Positions 48,902-58,057 of a stretch of 64,000 nt of DNA are shown here, piece by piece (position 1 is the first letter of the stretch; every line of letters begins with the position of its first letter). The notes below the pieces were generated by a model. That model did no database searches. It had not been told where the DNA came from and saw only the letters and a program-made list of their open reading frames with translations. The translations under genes were made by a program, and so were the position numbers. Source of the stretch: an archaeon (GTDB taxonomy: Archaea > Thermoproteota > Nitrososphaeria > Nitrososphaerales > Gagatemarchaeaceae); the NCBI GenBank assembly GCA_021819105.1, contig JAKASK010000001.1:66448-130447 (forward strand), in the 5' to 3' direction.

Positions 48902-50014
48902 CTACAGGTATTCGCGGGCGGCCCTGACGAACCCGTCAGCCACCCTTTCGAGGTCGGACTGGCTCAGGCCAGGATAGACGGGGAGCGAAAGCACGTGGCC
49001 CGCCGCCGCGTCCGTCTTCTTCAGCTTCTTCTTCGCATAGCCGAGCTTCGCGTAGAGCGGGGCCCTGTGGACGGGGACGTGCCAGTAGACTGCGGCGCCG
49101 ACCCCCGCGGAGTTGAGGGCCCTGAGCACTTTCTCCCTGTTCTTCCTGAGGAAGAGGGTGTAGAGGTAGAACACGTGGGACCGATCGGGTGCGTCCTGGG
49201 TGAACTTCGCCCCGTCGACCGCAGCGAGCCTTTCGCCGAGGTACCTGGCGTTCCTTTCGCGGGCCCGGAGGAACCCTTCGAGCCTGTCCATCTGGACCGA
49301 CGCCAGGGCAGCGCTCATCTCCGGGAGCCTGTAGTTGAACCCCAGGTGGCGCGAGTCGTAGCCGCGGACCTGGCCGTGGTTCCTGACCAGCCTCAGGAGG
49401 TCGGCGAGCTCGTCGTCGTCGGTGGACACGGCGCCCCCTTCGCCCGAAGTCACTACCTTGGTCGCGTAGAGGCTGAAGCACCCTGCATCCGAGAGCCTTC
49501 CGGTCTGGGTCCCCTTGTAGGTGGCCCCCAGGGACTCGGCCGCGTCTTCGACCACCTTTATCGACCTGGCGGCCGCGGTCTCCCTGATCTCGTCCATGTC
49601 CGCCGGATAGCCGTAGATGTGCACCGGGATGACAGCCTTGGTCTTCTTGGTGACGGCCCTCCTGAAGGCCACCGGGTCCATGTTGTAGTCGTCCTTGATG
49701 TCGACGAACACGGGCTTGGCCCCGCAGGCGAGCACGACGTTCGCCGTGGCAAGGAACGTGAAGGACGGGACTATCACCTCGTCCCCGGGCCCGACCCCGA
49801 GGGCCAGCAGCGCCGTGTGGAGGGCGGCCGTCCCCGAGTTCACCGCGACGACGTGCTTCGCGCCGAGGAGCCTCTTCACCTTCCCTTCGAAGGCCCTGAC
49901 CTGTGGCCCCCCCTCGTAGGAGGAGTTGACGAGCACCCCCGACGAAACGACGTCAAGCACGGCCCGTTTCTCCTCCTCGCCGATAATCGGCCTGTTCACC
50001 GGGATGAAGTCCAA
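48902..50014 (-). CDS. DegT/DnrJ/EryC1-family sugar aminotransferase
   Basis: PLP enzyme that aminates keto-sugars of nucleotide sugars. From the TTG at 50014 it has 370 residues. It begins FIPVNRPIIGEEE, followed by SGTAALHTALLALGVGPGDEVIVPSFTF (PLP-phosphate site), EDAAESLG with the conserved Asp, and SLYATKVVTSGEGG, with the PLP lysine in the ATK motif. TTAAAAA, about 27 bases before the TTG, sets the start. It lies upstream of the DPM1-like gene; both likely serve surface-glycan sugar synthesis. Confidence 0.93.
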   Translation of the reverse strand: MDFIPVNRPIIGEEEKRAVLDVVSSGVLVNSSYEGGPQVRAFEGKVKRLLGAKHVVAVNSGTAALHTALLALGVGPGDEVIVPSFTFLATANVVLACGAKPVFVDIKDDYNMDPVAFRRAVTKKTKAVIPVHIYGYPADMDEIRETAAARSIKVVEDAAESLGATYKGTQTGRLSDAGCFSLYATKVVTSGEGGAVSTDDDELADLLRLVRNHGQVRGYDSRHLGFNYRLPEMSAALASVQMDRLEGFLRARERNARYLGERLAAVDGAKFTQDAPDRSHVFYLYTLFLRKNREKVLRALNSAGVGAAVYWHVPVHRAPLYAKLGYAKKKLKKTDAAAGHVLSLPVYPGLSQSDLERVADGFVRAAREYL

Positions 50015-50040
50015 GCGCGAGCGTTCTCCCCCTTCGGGTG

Positions 50041-50048
50041 TTTTTAAG
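50041..50048. promoter_or_regulatory. Bidirectional TATA box between DegT and membrane protein genes
   Basis: TTTTTAAG reads as a TATA-like element on both strands, 27-34 bases before the TTG at 50014 (minus strand) and about 36-43 before the ATG at 50084 (plus strand). Confidence 0.5.
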
Positions 50049-50083
50049 CTCGGCACCGGCCGGCGGCTCCGGTCACTTCTGAC

Positions 50084-51115
50084 ATGGGGGAGGCGCATTC
50101 AGGGAGGGGGTGGAGGCTGCCGGCTCCCGGCCTGGTCCTGGCCGCCCTGGCGGCGGGGATCGCCATCAGGGCGCTGCTCCTCGCCCTCCCTCCGCTCTTC
50201 GTGACGGACGTCGCATACTACAACGTCCAGGCGGTGGGCTACATCCTCCGGGGGGTCGACCCCTACGGGGCGAGCTACTCGGTCCCTGCGGCCCTGCAGA
50301 CGCCGGGGGCCGCGAACGTCTTCGCCTACCTCCCGGGGGTCTTCGTCTTCCTCGTGCCGGGGGGCGCGGACGCGAGGGTCGGCCTCGTCGCCTGCGACGT
50401 CGTCGCGGCGGTGTCGCTCCTGCTCTTCCGGCCGGGGCGCGGCGGGCAGTTGGGGGCGCTCTTCCTCCTCTTCCCTCCCGCGGTCCTCTTCTCGACCTCC
50501 TTCCTCAACGACTCCCTCCCGTCCATCGCATTCGTGGCTGTGGCTCTCCTCCTCGAGTCGCGGGGGAGGCGGCTCTTCGCCGCCGGGGCGCTGGGGCTGG
50601 CCCTCGCCTCCAGCCAGGAGGCGTGGTTCATCCTCCCGGTCTATCTGGCCTACTCCTTCAGGAACAGGAGCTACGCTCCGCCTCTGGTCACCCTCGCGGT
50701 CGGAGGAGCGACGTTGGCCCCCTTCGCCGCCTGGGGCCCGGCCGCTTTCGTGTCGAACACCCTGCTGTTCCAGTTCCAGAGGCCGGTCGCGCCGCTCTTC
50801 TCCGCCGGTCCCTTCGGGCTCAGCGTCAACCCCAGCCTCCAGGGGATGCTGCTGGGGGTCGGGGCAGCCCTCCCTCTGGCGGCGAGGGGGGCGGTGGCCG
50901 CCGCGTTCCTGGCGTACCTCCTGTGGAGGTCGAAGGGAGCCATGTCCTACCTCGCCTGGGGGTCGGCGGCCTCGGTGGCAGTCTCGCTCTTCGTCCTGGC
51001 TGGGAACTTCTACTGGAGCTACCTCGAGCTCCCCTTCGTCCTCCTCCTCTTCTGGGTGGCCCTGAGGCCCGAAGGAGCGGCCGACCCTTCAACGCTTAAA
51101 GATGCAGCGCGCTAG
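50084..51115 (+). CDS. Polytopic membrane protein, possibly GT-C glycosyltransferase-like
   Basis: The 343-residue protein has about nine membrane helices. After the first helix it reads VTDVAYYNVQAVGYILRGVDPYGASY, a luminal loop with an Asp near the beginning, as in the DxD/ExD loop of GT-C enzymes and the DUF2029/mannosyltransferase group. No other motif is certain. Its location next to DegT and a DPM1-like gene supports a role in lipid-linked sugar transfer or export. It may equally be an unrelated membrane protein. Confidence 0.62.
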   Translation: MGEAHSGRGWRLPAPGLVLAALAAGIAIRALLLALPPLFVTDVAYYNVQAVGYILRGVDPYGASYSVPAALQTPGAANVFAYLPGVFVFLVPGGADARVGLVACDVVAAVSLLLFRPGRGGQLGALFLLFPPAVLFSTSFLNDSLPSIAFVAVALLLESRGRRLFAAGALGLALASSQEAWFILPVYLAYSFRNRSYAPPLVTLAVGGATLAPFAAWGPAAFVSNTLLFQFQRPVAPLFSAGPFGLSVNPSLQGMLLGVGAALPLAARGAVAAAFLAYLLWRSKGAMSYLAWGSAASVAVSLFVLAGNFYWSYLELPFVLLLFWVALRPEGAADPSTLKDAAR

Positions 51116-51132
51116 CTCGGCGGCGTTCCCAG

Positions 51133-51660
51133 ATGGACGCAGTCACCAGGCGGATGTACAAGGTGATCGCTTGGGCATCCCTCATCATAATAGTCATCGT
51201 CTCGCTCTACGGCATCGCGGAGTCCCTCTACGTGACGGGCGAGGCCATAGGGAAGGTGTGGGTCGACGTGTACTTCCCCTTCCCACCCTACTTCGCGCAG
51301 CCCGTGACTTACTTCAGCGTCGCCTGCGTCGCCCTCTTCTACTGCGGGCTGAGGCTCTGGGAGGAGAGGATCTCGAAGTGGCCCGGGTGGCTGGTCGCAT
51401 TCCTCCAGTTGGTGGGGTTCGTGGTGGCGTTCTCAGCGGCCTACGAGGTCATGTACAACTTCATGGTGTGGGGGTCCCTATTCGTGATCGCCTGCCAGCA
51501 GGGGGTCGCCAGCGTCACCTGCAACCCTGACACCCTTTCCACGGTCTACCCGTCGCAGTGGAGCCTCGTCTTCGCGACCAGGGCGTTCAGCGCTCTCTTC
51601 GTGATAAGCGGGTACTCGGTCTACTTCCTGAGGAAGTACTCTAGCTCGTCCCTGGTCTGA
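51133..51660 (+). CDS. Four-helix membrane protein, unknown
   Basis: The 175-residue protein has four hydrophobic helices (VIAWASLIIIVIVSLYGIAESLY, TYFSVACVALFYCGLRLW, WLVAFLQLVGFVVAFSAAYEVMYNFMVWGSLFVIA and ATRAFSALFVISGYSVYFL), with an external loop containing QQGVASVTCNP. No catalytic motif. It begins 17 bases after the preceding membrane protein and may be co-transcribed. Its last 20 bases overlap the convergent gene. Confidence 0.68.
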   Translation: MDAVTRRMYKVIAWASLIIIVIVSLYGIAESLYVTGEAIGKVWVDVYFPFPPYFAQPVTYFSVACVALFYCGLRLWEERISKWPGWLVAFLQLVGFVVAFSAAYEVMYNFMVWGSLFVIACQQGVASVTCNPDTLSTVYPSQWSLVFATRAFSALFVISGYSVYFLRKYSSSSLV

Positions 51661-52018
51661 CCGACCTCTGAGACCAGGCGCCTGTGAAGAACAGCAGCAC
51701 GTGCACCAGGGCGAAGACTGCGAACCCCGCTGTCGCCTCGTCGGCCAGCGTCGAGAAGGCCCCTCCCACCAGCGGCGACCAGGCGTAGACCTGGTATACG
51801 GAAACCAAGAACCCCATGGCCGCCGTGGCGACCAGCCAGGGCCAGGTGAGCCTGTGGCTCGGCACGAGCAGCAACAGCGCGCCCCCGGCGATGCAGGCGA
51901 CCGCCGGCCAGGCGACCAGCGCCAGGTCCGAGAGGAGTCCGACCACCGCCCAGACCACACCGACGGCGATGAAAAAGTAGGCCGCCCTCCCCCTCAGCAT
52001 GCCGTAGACGCTGGCCAT
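51641..52018 (-). CDS. Four-helix membrane protein, unknown
   Basis: From the ATG at 52018 the protein has 125 residues with four hydrophobic helices: AAYFFIAVGVVWAVVGLLSDLAL, ACIAGGALLLLVP, WLVATAAMGFLVSVYQVY and AGFAVFALVHVLLFFTG. A TTTATAA box lies about 28-34 bases upstream, which favours this ATG over the longer frame to 52150. Function unknown. It is convergent with 51133-51660 (20-base overlap) and divergent from polB. Confidence 0.65.
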   Translation of the reverse strand: MASVYGMLRGRAAYFFIAVGVVWAVVGLLSDLALVAWPAVACIAGGALLLLVPSHRLTWPWLVATAAMGFLVSVYQVYAWSPLVGGAFSTLADEATAGFAVFALVHVLLFFTGAWSQRSVRPGTS

Positions 52019-52122
52019 CTGCCCCTGGCGGCCCGGACTCGCGTTATAAATTGTCCGAATGCCGCGGAGGCGAGGGAGGTCATGCTTATTTGCCGACGGA
52101 CGGGAACGGCCCTGCTTCTCAG

Positions 52123-55100
52123 ATGTCGCTTCAGTCTCAGGCGCAGGCACGGGGTCTCAGGGCCAAGCTCGCCGAGCTCACGAAGCCCGCCAGCGAGGTG
52201 GGGGAGTCCCTGCTGGCGTCTGCCTCCTACGACGGCGGCACCAGGAAGGCGATACTGAAGTTCTACGACCAGAAGGCAGGGAGGTTCTGGCTCTGGGAGG
52301 ACAACACCGGGCACAGGCCCTACTGCCTCACGAGGCTCCCGATGGAGGAGCTGGCGAGAATCAGGGCGAGGAAGGACGTGATAGAGATCAAAGAAGAAGA
52401 GAGGTTGGACCTCCTCAACGACACGGTCGCCAAGGTCCGCAAGATCGTGACGACCGACCCGCTCGCGGTGGGGGGCGGGAACGACAGCATCCGCGACGCC
52501 ATACGCGCCTGGGAGGCGGACATCAAGTACTACGAGAACTACGCCTACGACCTCGGGCTGAGGATGGGGACCTACTACACGGTCACCGGTGGGAGGATCG
52601 TCCCGGTCAAGCACGAGCCCCCGGAGAGGGTCAGCCGCTCGCTGGAGGAGGTGACCCGGAGGAACCCCAAGGAGTTCCAGCCCTACCTCAGGGAGTGGGC
52701 GGAGCTGCTGAGCGAGCCCCTCGCCGACTTCCGGAGGGTGGCCCTGGACATAGAGGTGGCCAACGAGACAGGGAGGCTCCCAGACACCGACGACCCGAAG
52801 CAGCCTGTCATAGCCGTGTCGTTCGTCAGCGCCGAGGAGCGGGCGGTATACCTCCTCAGGTCAGGGAAGGACCCCTCGGGGCTGGAGGGGAGCCCCTTCG
52901 CCTACGAGCTCTTCGAAAGCGAGGACGACCTGCTCAGGGCGGTCATGTCGAAGGTGATGGACTACCCGGTGGTCGTCACCTTCAACGGAGACGACTTCGA
53001 CCTCCGCTACCTCCAGCACAGGGCGGAGCGCCTGGGGATAGCCGAGGAGGAGGACCCGATACAGCTCGAGCGGGTGGCCGCGTCCCTCAAGCACGGCATC
53101 CACGTCGACCTCTACCAGTTCTTCCGCAACCGCTCGGTCCAGGTCTACGCCTTCGGCAACAGGTACACCGAGCACACCCTCGACGCCATATCGGAGTCCC
53201 TCCTCAAGAAGAACAAGATCCCCTTCGACGGCGAGATTGGGGAGCTCCCCCTGAACGAGCTCGCCCGGTACTGCCTCAACGACTCCCAGCTGACCTACGA
53301 GCTGACGACCATGAGCGACTCGCTGGTGATGAAGCTCCTCCTGATGATCTCCAGGATCGGGAAGATGCCCATGAACGACGTGTCGAGGCTCGGGATCTCC
53401 AACTGGATCAGGAGCATGCTCTTCTTCGAGCACCGCAGGATCGGGGCCCTGATCCCCCGGCCGGACGAGCTCGCCGAGAAGGGCGGGGCGTCTTCAAAGT
53501 CCGTCATCAAGGGGAAGAAGTACAAGGGGGGCCTGGTCATCGAGCCGAAGCCCGGGGTCTACTTCGACGTGTCAGTCCTCGACTTCGCGAGCCTCTACCC
53601 GTCGCTCATGAAGGTCCACAACCTGTCCTATGAGACGGTCAACTGCCCACACCCCGAGTGCAGGCCCAACAAGATCCCCGACACCGACTCCTGGGAGTGC
53701 ACGCGCAGGAAGGGGGTCACCAGCCTCGTCATCGGCTCCCTCCGGGACCTCAGGGTGGGCCACTACAAGCAGCTCGCGAAGGACCCGACCCTCACCAAGG
53801 AGGACAGGGAGCTCTACAGCGTGGTCTCGCAGAGCCTGAAGGTCTACCTCAACGGGGCCTACGGGAGCTTCGGGTTCGAGTCGTTCGCCTTCTACTGCCT
53901 CCCGGTCGCCGAGGCCACCGCTGCCCTGGGGCGCGACGCCATAACGAGGACCATCGCGAAGTGCAAGGAGATCGGGGTCGACGTCCTCTACTCCGACACT
54001 GACAGCCTGTTCTTGCGCGCGCCGTCGAAGGACCAGGTGTCCACGGTGATCCGCTGGGCGGACTCCGACCTGGGCGTCGAGCTGGACCTCGACAAGCTGT
54101 ACAGGTACGTCGCCTTCAGCAGCAGGAAGAAGAACTACTTCGGGGTCTTCCCGGACGGGACGGTGGACATCAAGGGGTTGACAGGGAAGAAATCTGTGCA
54201 CGGGAAGACACCCATGATCGCACGTCTTGATGACAAGGTTCAGCTGACGGATGTAGCAAGCGTGTTCGACGCCTTCAAGGCAGGCAAGGACGTTGAAGTC
54301 CTCACTGTGGTCGACGAACTGAACACAGCCTGGGTCAACATCGCGGATGCGACGAAACACAGAGTTGACGACGCTTACAGGGTAACCACTGGCAAAGGAA
54401 GAGAGCTGGTTCTGTCAGGAGACCATAGTGTCTACCTTATTGATTCACTGGGCCGGCTCTACCACAAGGAGACCCAATTATTGAAGCCAGGGGACGTCGT
54501 CGTTGGGGCCCAATACGTTCCGCCGCGCCGGCCATCTTCAGACCTTCTAGTCCTCCATCACCTGGTCAGCCCTGTGCGACTTCAGCAGGGTCTTGCCTAT
54601 TCGGCTAGGCCGCATGCAACCGGTGGCGTTCCGATTCCGACCAGATTGCCGCTGAGCCCCGAACTTGCGTCCATCCTGGGTCTTTACGCTACCGAAGGAA
54701 ACGCGTCGAAAGACAGAGCGTCCCGCAACAATTTCATCACCCAGAACAGAATCGTCAATCCCGAGGTATGCGCCGAAGTCGAGCGGGCGTGGCCGATTCT
54801 CTTTCAGAGACCCGCGAAGGTCTACCTCCGCAAGAGGGGGGTCAATTCTTACTATCTTCCGAAGCTTCACGCGGAGCTATTCGAGCAGCTCTGCGGTGGG
54901 TCAAGTGAAAGCAAGCGAGTTCCACAGATTGTGTTCGATGGCAACGATCACTTCGTGGCCGCCTTTCTGAGAGCGGTGTTTTCGGGAGACGGCTACGGCA
55001 GCGGGAAGAGGGTGAGCATGGCATCAAAGAGCAGAATGTTCGTGATAGGGATCGCGTACCTTCTTGCCCGGTTTGACATCGGCGTATCTTTGCGGAGATT

Positions 55101-56046
55101 CCGAGTTAATGGAAAGCTGTACTACCAACTGAGCGTAGTCGGCGCTTTCAGCCGAGAACGGTTTTACCGCATCGTAGGATTCATGCAACCCAGGTTCAAC
55201 AGGCCTGTCGGAACCAGCCCGAGAAACAAGGAACTGATTCCCATAACCACGAAGGGTCTCATCGCGGTGAAGGACGAAATCTTGCGCCGAAGAGGTCAGA
55301 GCGACCTAAGGAGGGTGAACATGCACGACCTAAGATATTACAATCTTTCAATGCTGAATCATTACAACACAGTCCTGGGTACGCTGATGCAAGTTGCAAA
55401 TGCCGACGAGAAGAAGAAGCTAGTCAGCATCGCCAGGATGCTAAACGTCAGAGACGTGAATTATGACGAGATTACATCAGTTAAGAGGCTTCGCCGAGGC
55501 GCGATCATGTATGACTTCACGATTCCCTACTTCCAGCGTTTTGTCGCTGGCAACATCCCCACCCTCTTGCACAACAGCCAGACGCCGGAGTACCTCAAGA
55601 AGTCGTTCTACGAGACCCTGGACATACTGAGCTCTGTGAAGAACCCCGAGGACTTCGAGCGGGCCCGGGCCAGCACCAAGGAGCTCCTCACCAAGATGAT
55701 ATCGGCCATCAAGGGGAAGGCGGTCCCGGTCCAGGAACTGGCGTTCACAGTGATGATGGGGAAGCCGGCGGACAAGTACAACGGGACCACCCCCCAGCAC
55801 GTCAGGGCGGCGATGCAGCTCCAGGAGAAGGGGGAGGAGGTCAAGGCAGGGGAGATCATAGCATATGTGAAGACCAAGAACCCCCCCTACGTCAAGCCGG
55901 CCAAGATGGCGAGGCCCGACGAAATAGACGCCGACAAGTACATCGAATACGCCCACTCCATGTTCGACCAGCTCCTCGACGCCCTGGACTTCTCCTTCGA
56001 CGAGATAATGGGGGCGACGACGCTGGACCTGTTCTGGGGAAACTAG
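52123..56046 (+). CDS. polB: Family-B replicative DNA polymerase with intein
   Basis: Replicative polymerase; the precursor has 1307 residues and the spliced protein about 846. Exonuclease motifs: ALDIEV (207), VVTFNGDDFD (285-294) and YCLND (383). Polymerase motifs: A, DFASLYPS (487-494); B, KVYLNGAYGSFG (573-584); C, YSDTDS (623-628). All catalytic aspartates are present. An intein (residues 691-1151) interrupts the palm/thumb region, after LTGKK and before SQTPEYLKK. The thumb follows. The style matches thaumarchaeal-type PolB as I recall. ATG at 52123 is chosen over 52051, whose extra N-terminus is unlike the family. The stop overlaps the convergent MscS gene by 4 bases. Confidence 0.95.
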   Translation: MSLQSQAQARGLRAKLAELTKPASEVGESLLASASYDGGTRKAILKFYDQKAGRFWLWEDNTGHRPYCLTRLPMEELARIRARKDVIEIKEEERLDLLNDTVAKVRKIVTTDPLAVGGGNDSIRDAIRAWEADIKYYENYAYDLGLRMGTYYTVTGGRIVPVKHEPPERVSRSLEEVTRRNPKEFQPYLREWAELLSEPLADFRRVALDIEVANETGRLPDTDDPKQPVIAVSFVSAEERAVYLLRSGKDPSGLEGSPFAYELFESEDDLLRAVMSKVMDYPVVVTFNGDDFDLRYLQHRAERLGIAEEEDPIQLERVAASLKHGIHVDLYQFFRNRSVQVYAFGNRYTEHTLDAISESLLKKNKIPFDGEIGELPLNELARYCLNDSQLTYELTTMSDSLVMKLLLMISRIGKMPMNDVSRLGISNWIRSMLFFEHRRIGALIPRPDELAEKGGASSKSVIKGKKYKGGLVIEPKPGVYFDVSVLDFASLYPSLMKVHNLSYETVNCPHPECRPNKIPDTDSWECTRRKGVTSLVIGSLRDLRVGHYKQLAKDPTLTKEDRELYSVVSQSLKVYLNGAYGSFGFESFAFYCLPVAEATAALGRDAITRTIAKCKEIGVDVLYSDTDSLFLRAPSKDQVSTVIRWADSDLGVELDLDKLYRYVAFSSRKKNYFGVFPDGTVDIKGLTGKKSVHGKTPMIARLDDKVQLTDVASVFDAFKAGKDVEVLTVVDELNTAWVNIADATKHRVDDAYRVTTGKGRELVLSGDHSVYLIDSLGRLYHKETQLLKPGDVVVGAQYVPPRRPSSDLLVLHHLVSPVRLQQGLAYSARPHATGGVPIPTRLPLSPELASILGLYATEGNASKDRASRNNFITQNRIVNPEVCAEVERAWPILFQRPAKVYLRKRGVNSYYLPKLHAELFEQLCGGSSESKRVPQIVFDGNDHFVAAFLRAVFSGDGYGSGKRVSMASKSRMFVIGIAYLLARFDIGVSLRRFRVNGKLYYQLSVVGAFSRERFYRIVGFMQPRFNRPVGTSPRNKELIPITTKGLIAVKDEILRRRGQSDLRRVNMHDLRYYNLSMLNHYNTVLGTLMQVANADEKKKLVSIARMLNVRDVNYDEITSVKRLRRGAIMYDFTIPYFQRFVAGNIPTLLHNSQTPEYLKKSFYETLDILSSVKNPEDFERARASTKELLTKMISAIKGKAVPVQELAFTVMMGKPADKYNGTTPQHVRAAMQLQEKGEEVKAGEIIAYVKTKNPPYVKPAKMARPDEIDADKYIEYAHSMFDQLLDALDFSFDEIMGATTLDLFWGN
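54193..55575 (+). mobile_element. PolB intein with LAGLIDADG homing endonuclease
   Basis: The 461-residue in-frame insertion starts with Ser (SVHGKTP, splicing block A) and ends IPTLLHN before an extein Ser, the canonical His-Asn|Ser junction. The endonuclease has two dodecapeptide-like motifs, LASILGLYATEG (about precursor residue 847) and FLRAVFSGDGYG (about 948), the second with its Asp; the first has Glu in place of Asp. By eye the insert is richer in A/T than the flanking polymerase. It occupies the site after the motif C strand-pair, in KGLTGKK|S. Confidence 0.92.
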
Positions 56047-56642
56047 ACGCTCAGCTTCTTCTCGAGCCTCGGCCGGGCTGAGTAGTTCAATATCGGGCCG
56101 GCGGAGAGGTTTCCGTTGCCGATCACCGTTATCACCCCGTCCTGGGTCCTCAGCCAGGTGGTCCTCAGGGACAGCTTGACCACCTCCCCGCGGACCCCTC
56201 CGGGTCCGCCGTACTGTATGTCGTCGCCCAGGCGGATGACCCCGTCGTTGAGGAGCAGGACCCCCGCGATGATGTTCGAGAGGGTGTTCTGGAGGGCGAG
56301 CGAGACAGCCAGCCCCGCTATCCCGGATATCGTGAGCGTCGTGATGTCCGTCGACAGCCCAGTCAGGTAGGCCACCCCCGCCAGGGTCCCGATTATGATG
56401 AGCACGCTCAGCCACTGCCTGGTGGTGTGGACCACCCCCTTGTGCGCCCCCGCCCTTGCGGCGATGGAGGTGACCAGCCTGGTGAACAGCGTGCCGACGA
56501 TGGCCGCCCCGGCGACGAAGGCCACGACCTCCACGGCCATGAGCCAGAGGGGCTTGCCTGAGGCGCCGAAGCTCGAAATGGTGGTGACGGCCTGGAGCGC
56601 ACCGCCCGGAGACAGCATCTCCTGACCGCCCCGACCCTGCAC
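56043..56642 (-). CDS. Small mechanosensitive channel, MscS family
   Basis: Tension-gated membrane channel releasing solutes under hypo-osmotic shock. The 199-residue protein has three membrane helices, the last being the pore helix GIAGLAVSLALQNTLSNIIAGVLLL with the Gly/Ala pattern and conserved Asn, and then the beta domain DDIQYGGPGGVRGEVVKLSLRTTWLRTQDGVITVIGNG, which is diagnostic. It lacks the large C-terminal domain of E. coli MscS. GTG at 56642 is used, with an ATG at 56618 also possible. A TATTTAA box (about 56673-56679) is shared with the divergent gene. Confidence 0.9.
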   Translation of the reverse strand: MQGRGGQEMLSPGGALQAVTTISSFGASGKPLWLMAVEVVAFVAGAAIVGTLFTRLVTSIAARAGAHKGVVHTTRQWLSVLIIIGTLAGVAYLTGLSTDITTLTISGIAGLAVSLALQNTLSNIIAGVLLLNDGVIRLGDDIQYGGPGGVRGEVVKLSLRTTWLRTQDGVITVIGNGNLSAGPILNYSARPRLEKKLSV

Positions 56643-56696
56643 CGGAAAAAACGTTTGCAGGAACCGTCGGCGGGTTAAATACGGGAGGCGCCCCGG

Positions 56697-57170
56697 ATGT
56701 CAGGGTTGGCCTCTCCAGAGGTGACTTTCACGAGGGCCCCGAAGATGCAGGTCGCCTACGTCGAGTGGAGGGGGCCCTACGAAAAGATCGGAGAGCAGAT
56801 GAGGCGGCTCAAGGAATGGATGGACCAGAAGGGGGTGGAGCAGCGCGGCTACCCTTTCTGCATGTTCTACGACAACCCCGGGGAGACCCCGGCGGCGGAC
56901 CTCCGGAGCGTCGCATGCATCCCGGTGGCGCGGACGACCGAGCCCCAGGGGGAGTTCGGGTTCAAGGACCTACCGGAAGCGGACGTCGCAGAGACGAGGC
57001 ACGAAGGGCCGCCGGAAGAGTTCGCCAGGACCTACGGCCCCTTCCTCGAGGGGCTCCTCCGTGGAGGCTATCGGCTCGAGGGGCCCGCAAGGGAGTACTT
57101 CATGAGCGTGGCCGACGTCAGGGGGCCCGGGACCGGCTTCGTGATACGGCAGCCAATCTCGAAGAAGTAG
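56697..57170 (+). CDS. GyrI-like small-molecule-binding domain protein
   Basis: The 157-residue protein has the GyrI-like (AraC effector-binding, SOUL-related) fold: PKMQVAYVEWRGPYEKIGEQMRRLKEWM, then YPFCMFYDNPGETPAADLRSVACIPV, GEFGFKDLPEADVAETRHEGP and a final strand FMSVADVRGPGTGFVIRQPI. It probably binds a hydrophobic ligand, although the role in archaea is unknown. It is immediately upstream of aguB on the same strand. A TTAAAT box (about 56675-56680) precedes the ATG at 56697. Confidence 0.8.
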   Translation: MSGLASPEVTFTRAPKMQVAYVEWRGPYEKIGEQMRRLKEWMDQKGVEQRGYPFCMFYDNPGETPAADLRSVACIPVARTTEPQGEFGFKDLPEADVAETRHEGPPEEFARTYGPFLEGLLRGGYRLEGPAREYFMSVADVRGPGTGFVIRQPISKK

Positions 57171-57197
57171 CGCGCTGTTTGTATAGGGTGGACGGAG

Positions 57198-58052
57198 GTG
57201 GCTGACATGTTGGCGAGGAGGAAGGTCAGGGTGGGCCTGGTCCAGATGGCCATGGGGGAGGAACCCAAGGCGAACCTCGAGAAGTCGCTCGCCTTCGTCC
57301 GCGATGCGTCAGAAAGGGGGGCCGATGTCGTCTGCCTGCCGGAGCTCTTCACACAGACCTACTTCCCGACGGCGAGGAGGTCGAAGGCCCTCCCCGAGCC
57401 CATCCCGGGGCCGACCAGCAGGGCCCTGGCGGCCGCGGCGAAGAAAGACGGGGTGATACTCGTCGGGGGCTCGATCTACGAGGCAGACGGCAAAGGGAGG
57501 TACAACACGTGCATGGTGTTCGACGAAGGCGGGAGGACCATCTCGAAATACAGGAAGGTCCACATCCCCCAGGACGAGCACTACTACGAGCAGGACTACT
57601 TCGGGGCTGGAAACAGCTACTCCGTGGCGAAGAGCCGCCTGGGCGGCCTCGGGACGCTCATCTGCTTCGACCAGTGGTACCCGGAGGCGGCCCGGGTGGA
57701 CCGGCTGCTGGGGGCGGACATCATCTTCTACCCCACGGCCATCGGATGGGTGAAGGGCATCGAGCAGGTGGAAGGCGACTGGAAGAGGGCCTGGGAGGGG
57801 GTACAGGTGGGTCACGCCATAGCCAACAGCGTGGTGGTCTGCGCGGTGAACCGCGTCGGGACCGAGGGGGCGACGACCTTCTGGGGAGGCTCGTTCGTCT
57901 GCGACCAGTTCGGCAAGGTGCTCTTCAGGGCGGGGGATCGGGAGGGGGCCTACACCGTCGACTGCGACCTCGCGTTGGCGGGGGTGGTGGAGGGGGGGTG
58001 GGGGTTCATGAGGAACAGGCGGAAGTCGACCTACGGGCGGCTGACAGAGTAG
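57198..58052 (+). CDS. aguB: N-carbamoylputrescine amidohydrolase
   Basis: Hydrolyses N-carbamoylputrescine to putrescine, CO2 and ammonia. The 284-residue nitrilase-fold protein has the catalytic triad: Glu49 in CLPELF, Lys120 in YRKVHIP and Cys156 in LICFDQWYPEAAR. The FDQWYPEAAR pattern is characteristic of the AguB subgroup, in contrast to other nitrilases. Length is normal. The next gene is agmatine deiminase, which supplies its substrate. Start is GTG. Confidence 0.93.
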   Translation: MADMLARRKVRVGLVQMAMGEEPKANLEKSLAFVRDASERGADVVCLPELFTQTYFPTARRSKALPEPIPGPTSRALAAAAKKDGVILVGGSIYEADGKGRYNTCMVFDEGGRTISKYRKVHIPQDEHYYEQDYFGAGNSYSVAKSRLGGLGTLICFDQWYPEAARVDRLLGADIIFYPTAIGWVKGIEQVEGDWKRAWEGVQVGHAIANSVVVCAVNRVGTEGATTFWGGSFVCDQFGKVLFRAGDREGAYTVDCDLALAGVVEGGWGFMRNRRKSTYGRLTE

Positions 58053-58057
58053 TCGCG

